Part shown: positions 1 through 5,535 of the stretch, piece after piece
Numbering within the stretch: position 1 is the stretch's first letter
Layout: each line of letters begins with the position of its first letter
From: Planctomycetaceae bacterium
GTDB lineage: Bacteria; Planctomycetota; Planctomycetia; Pirellulales; Thermoguttaceae
NCBI GenBank assembly: GCA_031283825.1
Contig: JAITAZ010000306.1
Location: 1 to 12,588, forward strand
Direction of reading: 5' to 3'
Length of the DNA: 12,588 nt
Translations under genes and position numbers: made by a program
The notes under the pieces: generated by a model
What the model was told of the DNA's origin: nothing
The model's input: only the letters and a program-made list of their open reading frames with translations
The model's database searches: none

Positions 1-44
1 GATCATTTAATCAATCGGTCAACATACAATTAATCAGTAAAAAA

Positions 45-620
45 ATGGAAGATACAAAAACTTATATCCTTAAAATATCGCTACATTTATTTCTCCAGAA
101 AAACTTTAAGGAAGTTACAATGCAAGAGATCGTTCAGGAAACAGGATTGTCAAAAGGAGCGTTTTATCATTACTTCGACAGTAAAGAAAAAGTCTTTGAA
201 GAGGTTGTCAAATATTTTTTCGAAAACCAAATGATAAACGATTATCAATCTTATCCAAATAATTCCTTGAAAGATTTTTATACTGCATATATCAGTCAGT
301 TTCAACAAAACATACAAAATGACGGCGAGACAAATCCTATCGTTTTAATGATCGACGCAATAAAACGACTCCCGAATGTTAGAGACCTTCACAATAAATT
401 GTCGTCCGACGAATTATTGTTTTGGAAGTCAGCGGTAAAAAACGCAAAGATGAACGGCGAAATTACGACAAATCTCCCCAATATTGCAGTTGCTCGCATG
501 TTCATTGCTATCGGAGACGGAATTTTACTCCGCTGCACTTTGGAACCTAACAACACAGAAGAATTGATCAAAGAAATGAAAAAAACTTTTAATCATTTGT
601 ACAGCCTAATCGTTTCGTAA
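45..620 (+). CDS. TetR/AcrR-family transcriptional repressor
   Basis: One-component transcriptional repressor of 191 residues, a normal length for the family. The helix-turn-helix lies at about residues 24-45 (VTMQEIV then GLSKGAFYHYF), followed by the usual SKEKVFEEVV start of helix 4. This is the classic N-terminal TetR signature. The remainder is a helical ligand-binding and dimerisation domain whose effector cannot be read from sequence. The ATG at 45 is preceded by an A-run with no Shine-Dalgarno motif. Only 44 bases upstream are visible; they hold TTAATCA twice and AATCAATCGGTC, which could be an operator half-site, though no clear palindrome is present. The next gene, a methyltransferase, lies 185 bp downstream on the same strand and might be a target, but that is inference. 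The protein style resembles Bacteroidota regulators, so horizontal transfer is possible. Confidence 0.93.
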   Translation: MEDTKTYILKISLHLFLQKNFKEVTMQEIVQETGLSKGAFYHYFDSKEKVFEEVVKYFFENQMINDYQSYPNNSLKDFYTAYISQFQQNIQNDGETNPIVLMIDAIKRLPNVRDLHNKLSSDELLFWKSAVKNAKMNGEITTNLPNIAVARMFIAIGDGILLRCTLEPNNTEELIKEMKKTFNHLYSLIVS

Positions 621-649
621 TCCATAAACAAAACAATAAACAATTTTTT

Positions 650-675
650 GAAATAGTTCACGCTTGAATTTTCGG
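650..675 (+). repeat. Degenerate copy of the GTAACCGTTCACG terminal repeat
   Basis: GAAATAGTTCACG followed by a GAATTTTCGG stretch resembles the left end of the intergenic elements (GTAACCGTTCACG then AAATTCGGAATT). It begins 30 bases after the TetR stop codon. No 8-bp direct repeat matches it to the copy at 1455-1470. The assignment is weak. Confidence 0.35.
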
Positions 676-740
676 ATAGAGCCGCCGGCTTTTATGCTCT
701 CGTACCGCCGAAATTCATAGTGCGAGTTTTATAGTATGTC

Positions 741-769
741 AAAATACTGAAAAAATTTTTCGGTATTTT
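741..769. repeat. AT-rich 14-bp inverted repeat between tetR-like gene and methyltransferase
   Basis: The left arm is AAAATACTGAAAAA, a single central A follows, and the right arm is TTTTTCGGTATTTT. The arms pair over 14 bp with one G-T position. It lies 36 bp upstream of the methyltransferase start and 120 bp after the TetR stop. It could be an operator for the upstream regulator or part of a weak terminator. The near-absence of a loop favours a protein-binding palindrome over an RNA hairpin. Confidence 0.5.
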
Positions 770-805
770 AATCACTCACCCTCCTATTTAAAAAGGAAAT
801 AAACC

Positions 806-1450
806 ATGAAAAATAATGAAAAACAAGTTGCAAATTTACGTGAATTTTGGGAAAAAGAATATGAATCCGATACGACTCCGTTTGACGTTAGCGAGCCGGA
901 TTCATGGGTAGCCGAGTTAGAAAAGAACGGAAAATTGAAAGGTAAAATATTTGACGCTGGTTGCGGACCCGGTAGAACGACGCTTTATCTTGCTCATTTA
1001 GGTTACGATATTTTGGGCGTTGATATTTCAAATCATGCCATTGAACGAGCTAAATTGAAAACAGTCGGAATAAATAATCCGCCAGATTTTATTCAAGCGG
1101 ACTTGTGTCGTTTATCTGGTTATGACAATTGCTTTGATACTGTAATTGATATCGGATGTTTTCATTCTCTCTTTGAAGATGAATTACGTTCTTGTTATGC
1201 GGCGACTTTGTATCGGATTTGCCGAGCAGACGCTATTCTTTATTTAAGAGCGATCAGCGACGCCAACCAAAGAGGCGTTCATACCAGCGGTTTTATGTTG
1301 CCGTCAACGAGCGAAGATCAAATTAGAGTTTCATTTACTAAAAACGGATGGCAAATAAAAGAGTTGAATCATCAGGCAATTGAGTTACTTGGAGATAACG
1401 GACAAATAAAGAAAAGTTACTGTTGGTTTGCCGAACTCGCAAAAAAATAA
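806..1450 (+). CDS. Class I SAM-dependent methyltransferase
   Basis: Small stand-alone methyltransferase of 214 residues. Motif I, which binds S-adenosylmethionine, is at about 48-56 (IFDAGCGPG). The acidic residue of motif II is in GVDIS at 71-75. An ADL at 98-100 and FDTVIDIGCFH at 110-120 match motifs III and IV. This is the Rossmann-like Methyltransf_25/TehB/thiopurine-methyltransferase type, which usually acts on small molecules; the N-terminal FWEKEY...PFD resembles TehB- and TPMT-like proteins. The actual substrate cannot be told. The start is supported by AAGGAAA at 793-799, about six bases upstream of the ATG. It converges with the FliK-like gene with a 26-bp gap occupied by a repeat. 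Co-regulation by the upstream TetR-type protein is plausible but unproven. Confidence 0.9.
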   Translation: MKNNEKQVANLREFWEKEYESDTTPFDVSEPDSWVAELEKNGKLKGKIFDAGCGPGRTTLYLAHLGYDILGVDISNHAIERAKLKTVGINNPPDFIQADLCRLSGYDNCFDTVIDIGCFHSLFEDELRSCYAATLYRICRADAILYLRAISDANQRGVHTSGFMLPSTSEDQIRVSFTKNGWQIKELNHQAIELLGDNGQIKKSYCWFAELAKK

Positions 1451-1454
1451 AAAA

Positions 1455-1470
1455 TTCCGTGAACGGTAAC
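1455..1470 (-). repeat. Terminal-repeat copy between two convergent stop codons
   Basis: TTCCGTGAACGGTAAC is a copy of the GTTACCGTTCACGGAA end seen in the intergenic elements. It fills most of the 26-bp gap between the methyltransferase stop (1448-1450) and the FliK-like stop (1477-1479). Its position right after two stop codons would suit a 3' end or terminator role, or simply an insertion site that does no harm. Confidence 0.6.
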
Positions 1471-1476
1471 AATAAA

Positions 1477-3054
1477 TCAAATCTGCCCGACGGTTATTTC
1501 TACGTCTTCTAACTTGACGTTATCTTCTGATAGCGATTGTTTTAGTAGAGTAAGTCCGTTGTTTAGATTTTGTGCTATTTCAATGTTTGTCGCCGTGAAT
1601 AGTACAGAATAATTGCCTTTGTTTTTCGTAATTTTTATAAATAATTCACCTGAATCGTCCAAGTTAAATTTTATTCTAAACGCGCCGTTCCGATTCGACA
1701 TCGACCTACGCGCCGCCGTTACCCGCAACATCAATCTACTACGCCACGAAATCTCATCAGAATTTAAATCGTCCGCGCCGATTGCGGCATTGTTATTAAC
1801 GTTGACATTAACATTATCATAATTATCATTGTCTGTTTCAGCGTTATTTGCGTCGTTTGAGTCTTTGGAATTTTTGTTACGAAAATCAATTTGACCCTCA
1901 AATTTTATCGGTTCAGATAATATCGTTACAATAAATTCCGGTAATTGCGAAAGATCAAAACCATTTTTGCCGCTTGTCTTGACGTTTATTATATCGCTTT
2001 CAAAAATATCATTTGTATCGTCGTAAAATTGTATATCTGACAATTCAATCGCGTAATTTTTTTGTCGACTCGATTCATTCAATTTATTTGAATCGACGTC
2101 TGTTACAAGATAATCTTTTTTTAACAAATTATCGGATTGTAAATTATCGGATTGTAATAGTTCGAGGTAATTTTTTTTGTTTTTATTTTTCTCTTTTTTA
2201 TTATCGCTGTCGTCGTTTGATTTTTCGTCGTTTTGTTTTTGGCGGTTATTTTGATTTTTATCGTATTCGATTTGTTCAATTCGTCCGGTTGGCGTAAAAA
2301 TTGTAAAAGTTGTTTGACGTCCGTTTGCAATTGGTCGATTAGATTCTTTTTGCGCCGACTTCTCTAGCGTAATTATCGTTACAGAAATTTCTATCGGAAT
2401 CGAATCAACATTCGACATATTTTGTTCTAACGCTTCTCTCACCGCCGCGCGATGATTCGACGCATTCAAAAATCTAACGCGATCCTCATTGCCTGTAATA
2501 TTGCCGACAATTTTTACGCCGCCGCTTGCCGCCGCTTGAGATTGATTTGAAATGTCTGAATCTATAACCAATTGAAACGGTTGAATTTCATTTTGTAATA
2601 AATTTTTTGTCGAATCTTGAAGCGTTTCCGATTTATTTATTTCGCGTCTATTGAGCCGATTTAGATATTCATTATGAATTTGTTCTCGGCGTTCGAGTTG
2701 GTTGTTGTAATTGGTATTTATTTCCGTGTTGTCGAGTTCGGTTTGGTTTAATAATTTTTTATCGAGTTGTTTGTTATCGATTCGCGTTGTTTCTGTATTT
2801 TTTTTATCGTTGCGATTGTCGATTATGTTGTTGTCGTCGGCGTTTTCTGGTTGTTTTATTCTGTCGGATTCGCGTAATAAGGTTTCGATTATTATGTTTT
2901 TTCCGACGCTTGTTGCGGAGTTGTTTTTAATATTCGTAACAATAATTCCGCTAGAATTTCCGTTCATAAGAGTATTCAGACTCGAATTTTTCACGCCGGT
3001 TGAAGAAACAACGGCTGGACTCGACGAATAAGTTGTTGGGTTATCAACAGACAT
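1477..3054 (-). CDS. fliK: FliK-like flagellar hook-length control protein
   Basis: Protein of 525 residues. The C-terminal roughly 70 residues (from about 456) look like the flagellar hook-length control C-terminal domain: FRIKFNLDDSGELFIKI, then NYSVLFTATN, then a helix (LNNGLTLLKQSLSEDNVKL) and a final strand. In FliK this domain contacts FlhB and switches export from hook to filament subunits. Everything before it is hydrophilic, Asn/Asp/Lys-rich and low in complexity, as expected of the extended ruler part, with a possible small ordered region at about 155-260. No signal peptide or membrane segment is seen. A duplicated 15-bp DNA unit at about 2126-2156 gives the repeated QSDNL. The gene lies downstream of the MotE-like gene on the same strand. 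The ATG at 3054 has no clear ribosome-binding site. The C-terminal match is by pattern; the rest is unrecognised. Confidence 0.68.
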   Translation of the reverse strand: MSVDNPTTYSSSPAVVSSTGVKNSSLNTLMNGNSSGIIVTNIKNNSATSVGKNIIIETLLRESDRIKQPENADDNNIIDNRNDKKNTETTRIDNKQLDKKLLNQTELDNTEINTNYNNQLERREQIHNEYLNRLNRREINKSETLQDSTKNLLQNEIQPFQLVIDSDISNQSQAAASGGVKIVGNITGNEDRVRFLNASNHRAAVREALEQNMSNVDSIPIEISVTIITLEKSAQKESNRPIANGRQTTFTIFTPTGRIEQIEYDKNQNNRQKQNDEKSNDDSDNKKEKNKNKKNYLELLQSDNLQSDNLLKKDYLVTDVDSNKLNESSRQKNYAIELSDIQFYDDTNDIFESDIINVKTSGKNGFDLSQLPEFIVTILSEPIKFEGQIDFRNKNSKDSNDANNAETDNDNYDNVNVNVNNNAAIGADDLNSDEISWRSRLMLRVTAARRSMSNRNGAFRIKFNLDDSGELFIKITKNKGNYSVLFTATNIEIAQNLNNGLTLLKQSLSEDNVKLEDVEITVGQI

Positions 3055-3252
3055 ATTGTATTGACGTAAATAAATTAAATAAAAAAATAATTGTTACAAA
3101 AAATATAAGTAACCGTTCACAGTTTTAAACACGGATAATAGCAGATTTTTTTGGTGAATACGGATAATCGCAGAAAATGCAAATGATGATTTTAATATTC
3201 ATAAAATTATATTATTTAGGTTTGTTTAGTTATAGTTGATTTATCTAGTCAA

Positions 3253-3297
3253 TTATTTATTTATTTATTTAGTTAGTTAGTTAGTTAGTTAGTTAGT
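3253..3297. repeat. Tetranucleotide microsatellite (TTTA then GTTA)
   Basis: About four and a half TTAT/TTTA units are followed by six and a half AGTT units without interruption. Such tracts are prone to slippage. It is intergenic, about 200 bp upstream of the FliK-like start. Confidence 0.9.
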
Positions 3298-3349
3298 ATT
3301 ATAATTTTTGTAATATATCAGGTGGAATAATTTTACCGGACAATTTTAT

Positions 3350-3388
3350 CGTTGCCTTCGGCAACGCGACCTTTCGGCGAAAGGTCGC
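3350..3388. repeat. Two adjacent GC-rich hairpins
   Basis: CGTTGCC-TTC-GGCAACG (3350-3366) is followed, with one shared base, by GCGACCTTTC-GGC-GAAAGGTCGC (3366-3388). These are perfect stems of 7 and 10 bp. Read on the minus strand they lie about 60 bases beyond the MotE-like stop and are followed by ATAAAATT, so they could end or attenuate that transcript. Shared words with 4255-4290 (GGTAGGCGACCT, TAGCAA) suggest they belong to a repeat family instead of a dedicated terminator. Confidence 0.6.
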
Positions 3389-3448
3389 CTACCAGATCAG
3401 GGGTTGCTATACTTTAATTCCGAATTTTTAACCCGTGAACGGTTACGT

Positions 3449-4129
3449 TTATTCTTTAATTTCATTTGCTTTTTGTTTGGCTTTTTCTATTTCTGGAGCT
3501 AGAGGTTCTCCGTTACCGATTTTTTGTAGTAATTCGACTAATTTTTTTTGTTCTTCTTCGCCTTCCATTGCGTATAAGATTTCTCGTTTTTTTTGTGGGT
3601 TCATGTCTCGAATCATTGTTAAGACGCGATTCCAATCGCCGAAATCTCGTATAATTCCGAGTAAAATATTTTTTGCAACGTCTGGGTCTGCTCGTTCGAT
3701 AATATCTCTTTCTTCGTCTATACCTGCGGTTTTAGTTGACGCCAAAAAATCGTCGATATGTTTCTTAAATGTTTCTTCTTTTTTGTTGATCAATGCTAAT
3801 TTACGATTTATTTCTTCCATATCTTTGACGAGTATTTGATTCAGATTTTTATCGCTTGAGCTATTATCTTTTAATTCGTTTTCTTGCAACCATTTTGCGC
3901 GTTTCTCTAGAATTTCTGCGTAAGTCATTGTGCCGATTCGGTTTTCAATTTCGCGTTGTATCGCGTCAACGTCGTGTCCTTGTGCGATTGCGATCATTTT
4001 AATCCGTTTTGATTTGTCGATATTCCAACTGTAGCTAAGACAAAGCCAGAGTAAAATCATCGCCAAAAATGTACTTGTACTGCCATATAACAACGCAGTA
4101 CCCAAAATTTTAAGAAATTTATCAAACAT
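3449..4129 (-). CDS. MotE-like flagellar membrane protein
   Basis: Protein of 226 residues with one N-terminal membrane segment at about 12-33 (TALLYGSTSTFLAMILLWLC). A charged helical and probable coiled-coil region follows at about 70-130. At about 143-205 there is a helical repeat domain of the MgtE N-terminal/FliG-like kind (DPDVAKNILLGI, then VLTMIRDMNPQKKREILYAM). This order is that of MotE, the periplasmic chaperone of the MotC stator, and related proteins usually encoded beside fliJ and fliK. Here the next gene downstream is the FliK-like gene, which supports the call. No FliJ is visible upstream. The start has GGAG (minus strand of 4141-4144) 11 bases before the ATG. The C-terminus ends in a Lys/Glu-rich helix. 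A generic coiled-coil membrane protein remains possible. Confidence 0.65.
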   Translation of the reverse strand: MFDKFLKILGTALLYGSTSTFLAMILLWLCLSYSWNIDKSKRIKMIAIAQGHDVDAIQREIENRIGTMTYAEILEKRAKWLQENELKDNSSSDKNLNQILVKDMEEINRKLALINKKEETFKKHIDDFLASTKTAGIDEERDIIERADPDVAKNILLGIIRDFGDWNRVLTMIRDMNPQKKREILYAMEGEEEQKKLVELLQKIGNGEPLAPEIEKAKQKANEIKE

Positions 4130-4223
4130 ATATTTTGTTTCTCCGTTAATAATTTATGGCAATTGGGAATCTCTAATAATTCAAATTTTATTAAATTCAC
4201 GTCCCGTTAGGGATGCAATGTCG

Positions 4224-4317
4224 CAAATTTATTGACTCATGTTACGCTCTTGCTGATCCAGACAGGTAGGCGACCTGATCGGGTGTAGCAAGTGCGTAAA
4301 ATGAGTTATTCATTTGT
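4224..4317. repeat. Long imperfect stem-loop with internal hairpin
   Basis: TGACTCATGTTACGC plus TCTTGCT (4233-4254) pairs with 4287-4308 over 22 bp with three mismatches. A looser extension (CAAATTTATT against ATTCATTTG) runs outward. The loop holds a second hairpin, CAGGT-AGGCG-ACCTG. It begins about 95 bp upstream of the MotE-like start, so it might lie in that gene's leader. A CGTCCCGTTAGGGATG word just to its left looks like another intergenic repeat. Confidence 0.6.
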
Positions 4318-4318
4318 T

Positions 4319-4551
4319 GTAACCGTTCACGGATTTTTAAATTCGGAATTATGTAATATTAGCCGGAAAATTTATTTTGGATTTTGCGTTGTAACAATTT
4401 ATTAGGGATTTTTAACGTTTTAAAATTACTAAACCCAATGTAGAGACGCAATGCTTTGCGTCTCTATCGATGATCTTTTGATCGAACAATGAGACGCAAG
4501 GCATTGCGTCTCTACATTTGTTAATTTATAAAAATTTCCGTGAATGGTTAC
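4319..4551. mobile_element. Miniature inverted-repeat element A with perfect 8-bp target duplication
   Basis: The left end GTAACCGTTCACGG (4319-4332) matches the reverse complement of the right end CCGTGAATGGTTAC (4538-4551) at 13 of 14 positions. The 8 bases before it (4311-4318) and after it (4552-4559) are both CATTTGTT. This direct repeat is the expected scar of transposition. The 233-bp interior has no coding capacity and carries the 76-bp three-hairpin unit near its right end. GTAA/TTAC termini and 8-bp duplications fit IS66-family transposases, which would have to act in trans; that link is inferred from memory of the family. Confidence 0.75.
4440..4515. repeat. 76-bp three-hairpin palindromic unit, copy 1
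   Basis: The outer arms GTAGAGACGCAATGC and GCATTGCGTCTCTAC are perfect 15-bp inverted repeats. Each half also folds alone through GAGACGCAA/TTGCGTCTC (9 bp, 4-base loops), and the centre holds GATC-TTTT-GATC. The copy at 5169-5244 differs at one base. It has no coding content and lies inside element A. Confidence 0.9.
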
Positions 4552-4557
4552 CATTTG

Positions 4558-4629
4558 TTTTTCCTTATATTCTGCGTTTAAAGTCTTTATTAAATTTAAA
4601 CGCAGAAAAATCGCAGAAAATTAGGAAAA
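4558..4629. repeat. TTCTGCG/CGCAGAA hairpin element, copy 1
   Basis: The left arm, TTTTTCC then TTATATTCTGCGTTTAAA, pairs with the right arm, TTTAAACGCAGAAAA then GGAAAA. The right arm has an extra TCGCAGAAAA unit. It lies immediately right of element A. Two relatives are at 5362-5453 and 12211-12280. Confidence 0.75.
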
Positions 4630-4669
4630 CAAAATTCAGAAAAAATATCGTTACAAATATTCATTTGTT

Positions 4670-4714
4670 GTAATCGTTCACGCGTTTTAAATTCATAATT
4701 CCGAATTTTTAGAG
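4670..4714 (+). repeat. Isolated terminal-repeat copy preceded by CATTTGTT
   Basis: GTAATCGTTCACG and the AAATTC-AATT tail match the AATTCGG-type end of the miniature elements. It is followed by AATTCCGAATTTTT in the opposite sense. The 8 bases before it are again CATTTGTT, and the 16-base word TATTCATTTGTTGTAA occurs here (4658-4673) and at the left border of element A (4307-4322). Confidence 0.65.
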
Positions 4715-4725
4715 ATACTCCTCTT

Positions 4726-4960
4726 TTAAAAGCTGTTGTCTTCTGTTGCGTTGTTAATCATGTTTTTTAAATTAATGCGTCCCCAGTTTCCCGCGATTAC
4801 TTTCCATTGACTGCTAGGTTTGTAAGTATATCGTATTGCAAGTTGAGTTGTAAGGGGAGGGGAATTTTGGTTTCAATAGTTGAGAATAAAAACGGTAGAG
4901 ATCTTTCAATTCAAGAAAAATATTCACGCCGAGATTTTTTCTAAAAATAGAACATGACAA
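4726..4960 (-). pseudogene. Possible frameshifted gene remnant
   Basis: Two overlapping minus-strand frames look protein-like but lack starts. The upstream frame (4814-4960) reads ...NIFLELKDLYRFYSQLLKPKF before going out of phase and stopping. A second frame (4726-4872) reads ...LAIRYTYKPSSQWKVIAGNW and ends in a TAA. Joined by a one-base shift near the C/T-rich run at about 4850-4870, they would give the C-terminal part of one protein of about 70-80 residues. I do not recognise the family. The call rests only on residue composition, and chance open frames in AT-rich DNA are a real alternative. Confidence 0.3.
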
Positions 4961-5019
4961 AAATTTTCAACAAATAATTTGCCCGTATTGCGTTTGTTGT
5001 CTTGAACGTTTAAAAATAT

Positions 5020-5305
5020 GTAACCGTTCACGTTTTTTTAAATTCGGAATTGAGTTTTGAGTAATACAAGCGAAATATTTGTACAAAAATTCAACTGAAT
5101 GATTATGAATATAATTTTTATGAATGCACATGAAATAATCATTTGCAAATAACAATAAATTAACGCTTGTAGAGACGCAATGCTTTGCGTCTCTATCGGT
5201 GATCTTTTGATCGAACAATGAGACGCAAGGCATTGCGTCTCTACAATTGTTGTTAATTTGTAACTATTCACGTTTTAATTTATAAAAATTTCCGTGAACG
5301 GTAAC
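5020..5305. mobile_element. Miniature inverted-repeat element B, with internal extra end
   Basis: The left end GTAACCGTTCACG plus AAATTCGGAATT (5020-5051) matches element A. The right end TTTCCGTGAACGGTAAC (5289-5305) also matches. Flanking octamers AAAAATAT and GAAAATTT agree at 6 of 8 positions, which is only suggestive of a duplication. The interior before the 76-bp unit is unlike element A. An extra GTAACTATTCACG (5260-5272) lies between two TTAATTT copies near the right end, so a further end fragment appears to have been added. Confidence 0.6.
5169..5244. repeat. 76-bp three-hairpin palindromic unit, copy 2
   Basis: Same length and structure as 4440-4515 with one substitution (TCGGTGATC for TCGATGATC). 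It is nested in element B at the same place relative to the right end. Near-identity inside diverged surroundings implies recent spread or gene conversion. Confidence 0.9.
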
Positions 5306-5361
5306 GAAAATTTCAATAGTAAAAAATTAGGTAGATATTTAGTCGTAATATTTATAACGGC

Positions 5362-5453
5362 TTATTTCTGCGATATTCTGCGTATTCTGCGTTTAAATTT
5401 GATAAAAAATTTTAACGCAGAAAACGCAGAAAACTTGCAGAAAATTAGAAAAA
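5362..5453. repeat. TTCTGCG/CGCAGAA hairpin element, copy 2
   Basis: Three TTCTGCG units spaced by about 9-10 bases (5362-5391) are followed by GTTTAAATTT. The right half carries complementary CGCAGAAAA units and ends TTAGAAAAA. It forms a long imperfect hairpin about 80 bp upstream of the nuclease start. Confidence 0.75.
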
Positions 5454-5535
5454 CATAATTCAACGAAATATCGTTATAAAAAATTCCACTGATATATTAC
5501 CAAAAAATTAGTTTAAATTTTTGGAGAAAAAAATT

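Larger units (their letters stand above)
3109..3446. mobile_element. Possible miniature element C with inverted GTAACCGTTCAC ends
   Basis: The left end is GTAACCGTTCAC (3109-3120). The right end is AATTCCGAATTTTT followed by CCGTGAACGGTTAC (3416-3446). The interior contains the microsatellite and the two hairpins. No 8-bp direct repeat is visible at the borders, so this may be two independent end fragments and not one element. The right end sits two bases from the stop codon of the MotE-like gene. Confidence 0.4.
3055..3448. other. Repeat-rich gap between the two flagellar-type genes
   Basis: The 394-bp gap carries no credible gene. From left to right it holds a GTAACCGTTCAC end at 3109, degenerate ACGGATAATMGCAG motifs at about 3129-3173, a TTTA/GTTA microsatellite at 3253-3297, two GC-rich hairpins at 3350-3388, and an inverted terminal repeat at 3416-3446. 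If the flanking genes form an operon, the transcript must pass through these structures. Confidence 0.7.
4130..5520. other. Gene-poor, repeat-packed region of about 1.4 kb
   Basis: This stretch separates the divergent MotE-like and nuclease genes. It contains a long imperfect stem-loop (4224-4317), miniature elements A (4319-4551) and B (5020-5305), two TTCTGCG hairpins (4558-4629 and 5362-5453), a further terminal repeat (4670-4714), and a possible gene remnant (4726-4960). Short open frames across 4967-5271 run through the repeats and show no protein character. Confidence 0.8.

Noticed and set aside
3350..3388. A riboswitch in the GC-rich double hairpin
   Set aside because: It lies about 300 bp upstream of the FliK-like start, has only two simple perfect stems, and shares words with repeats elsewhere in the window.
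3435..3839. Plus-strand open frame of 134 codons opposite the MotE-like gene
   Set aside because: It is the antisense shadow of a gene with clear membrane, coiled-coil and helical-repeat order; its Ser/Phe-rich content is that of a complementary frame.
4967..5271. Two overlapping minus-strand open frames of 77-88 codons
   Set aside because: They run through element B and the palindromic 76-bp unit, their residue content follows the repeats, and no start signal or domain pattern is present.
4311..5305. A CRISPR array formed by the repeated GTAACCGTTCACG and GAGACGCAA words
   Set aside because: Copies occur in both orientations at irregular distances with no uniform spacers, and no cas genes are present.
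5521..5535. TTG at 5521 as the nuclease start
   Set aside because: That codon overlaps the GGAG ribosome-binding site that is well spaced for the ATG at 5536.
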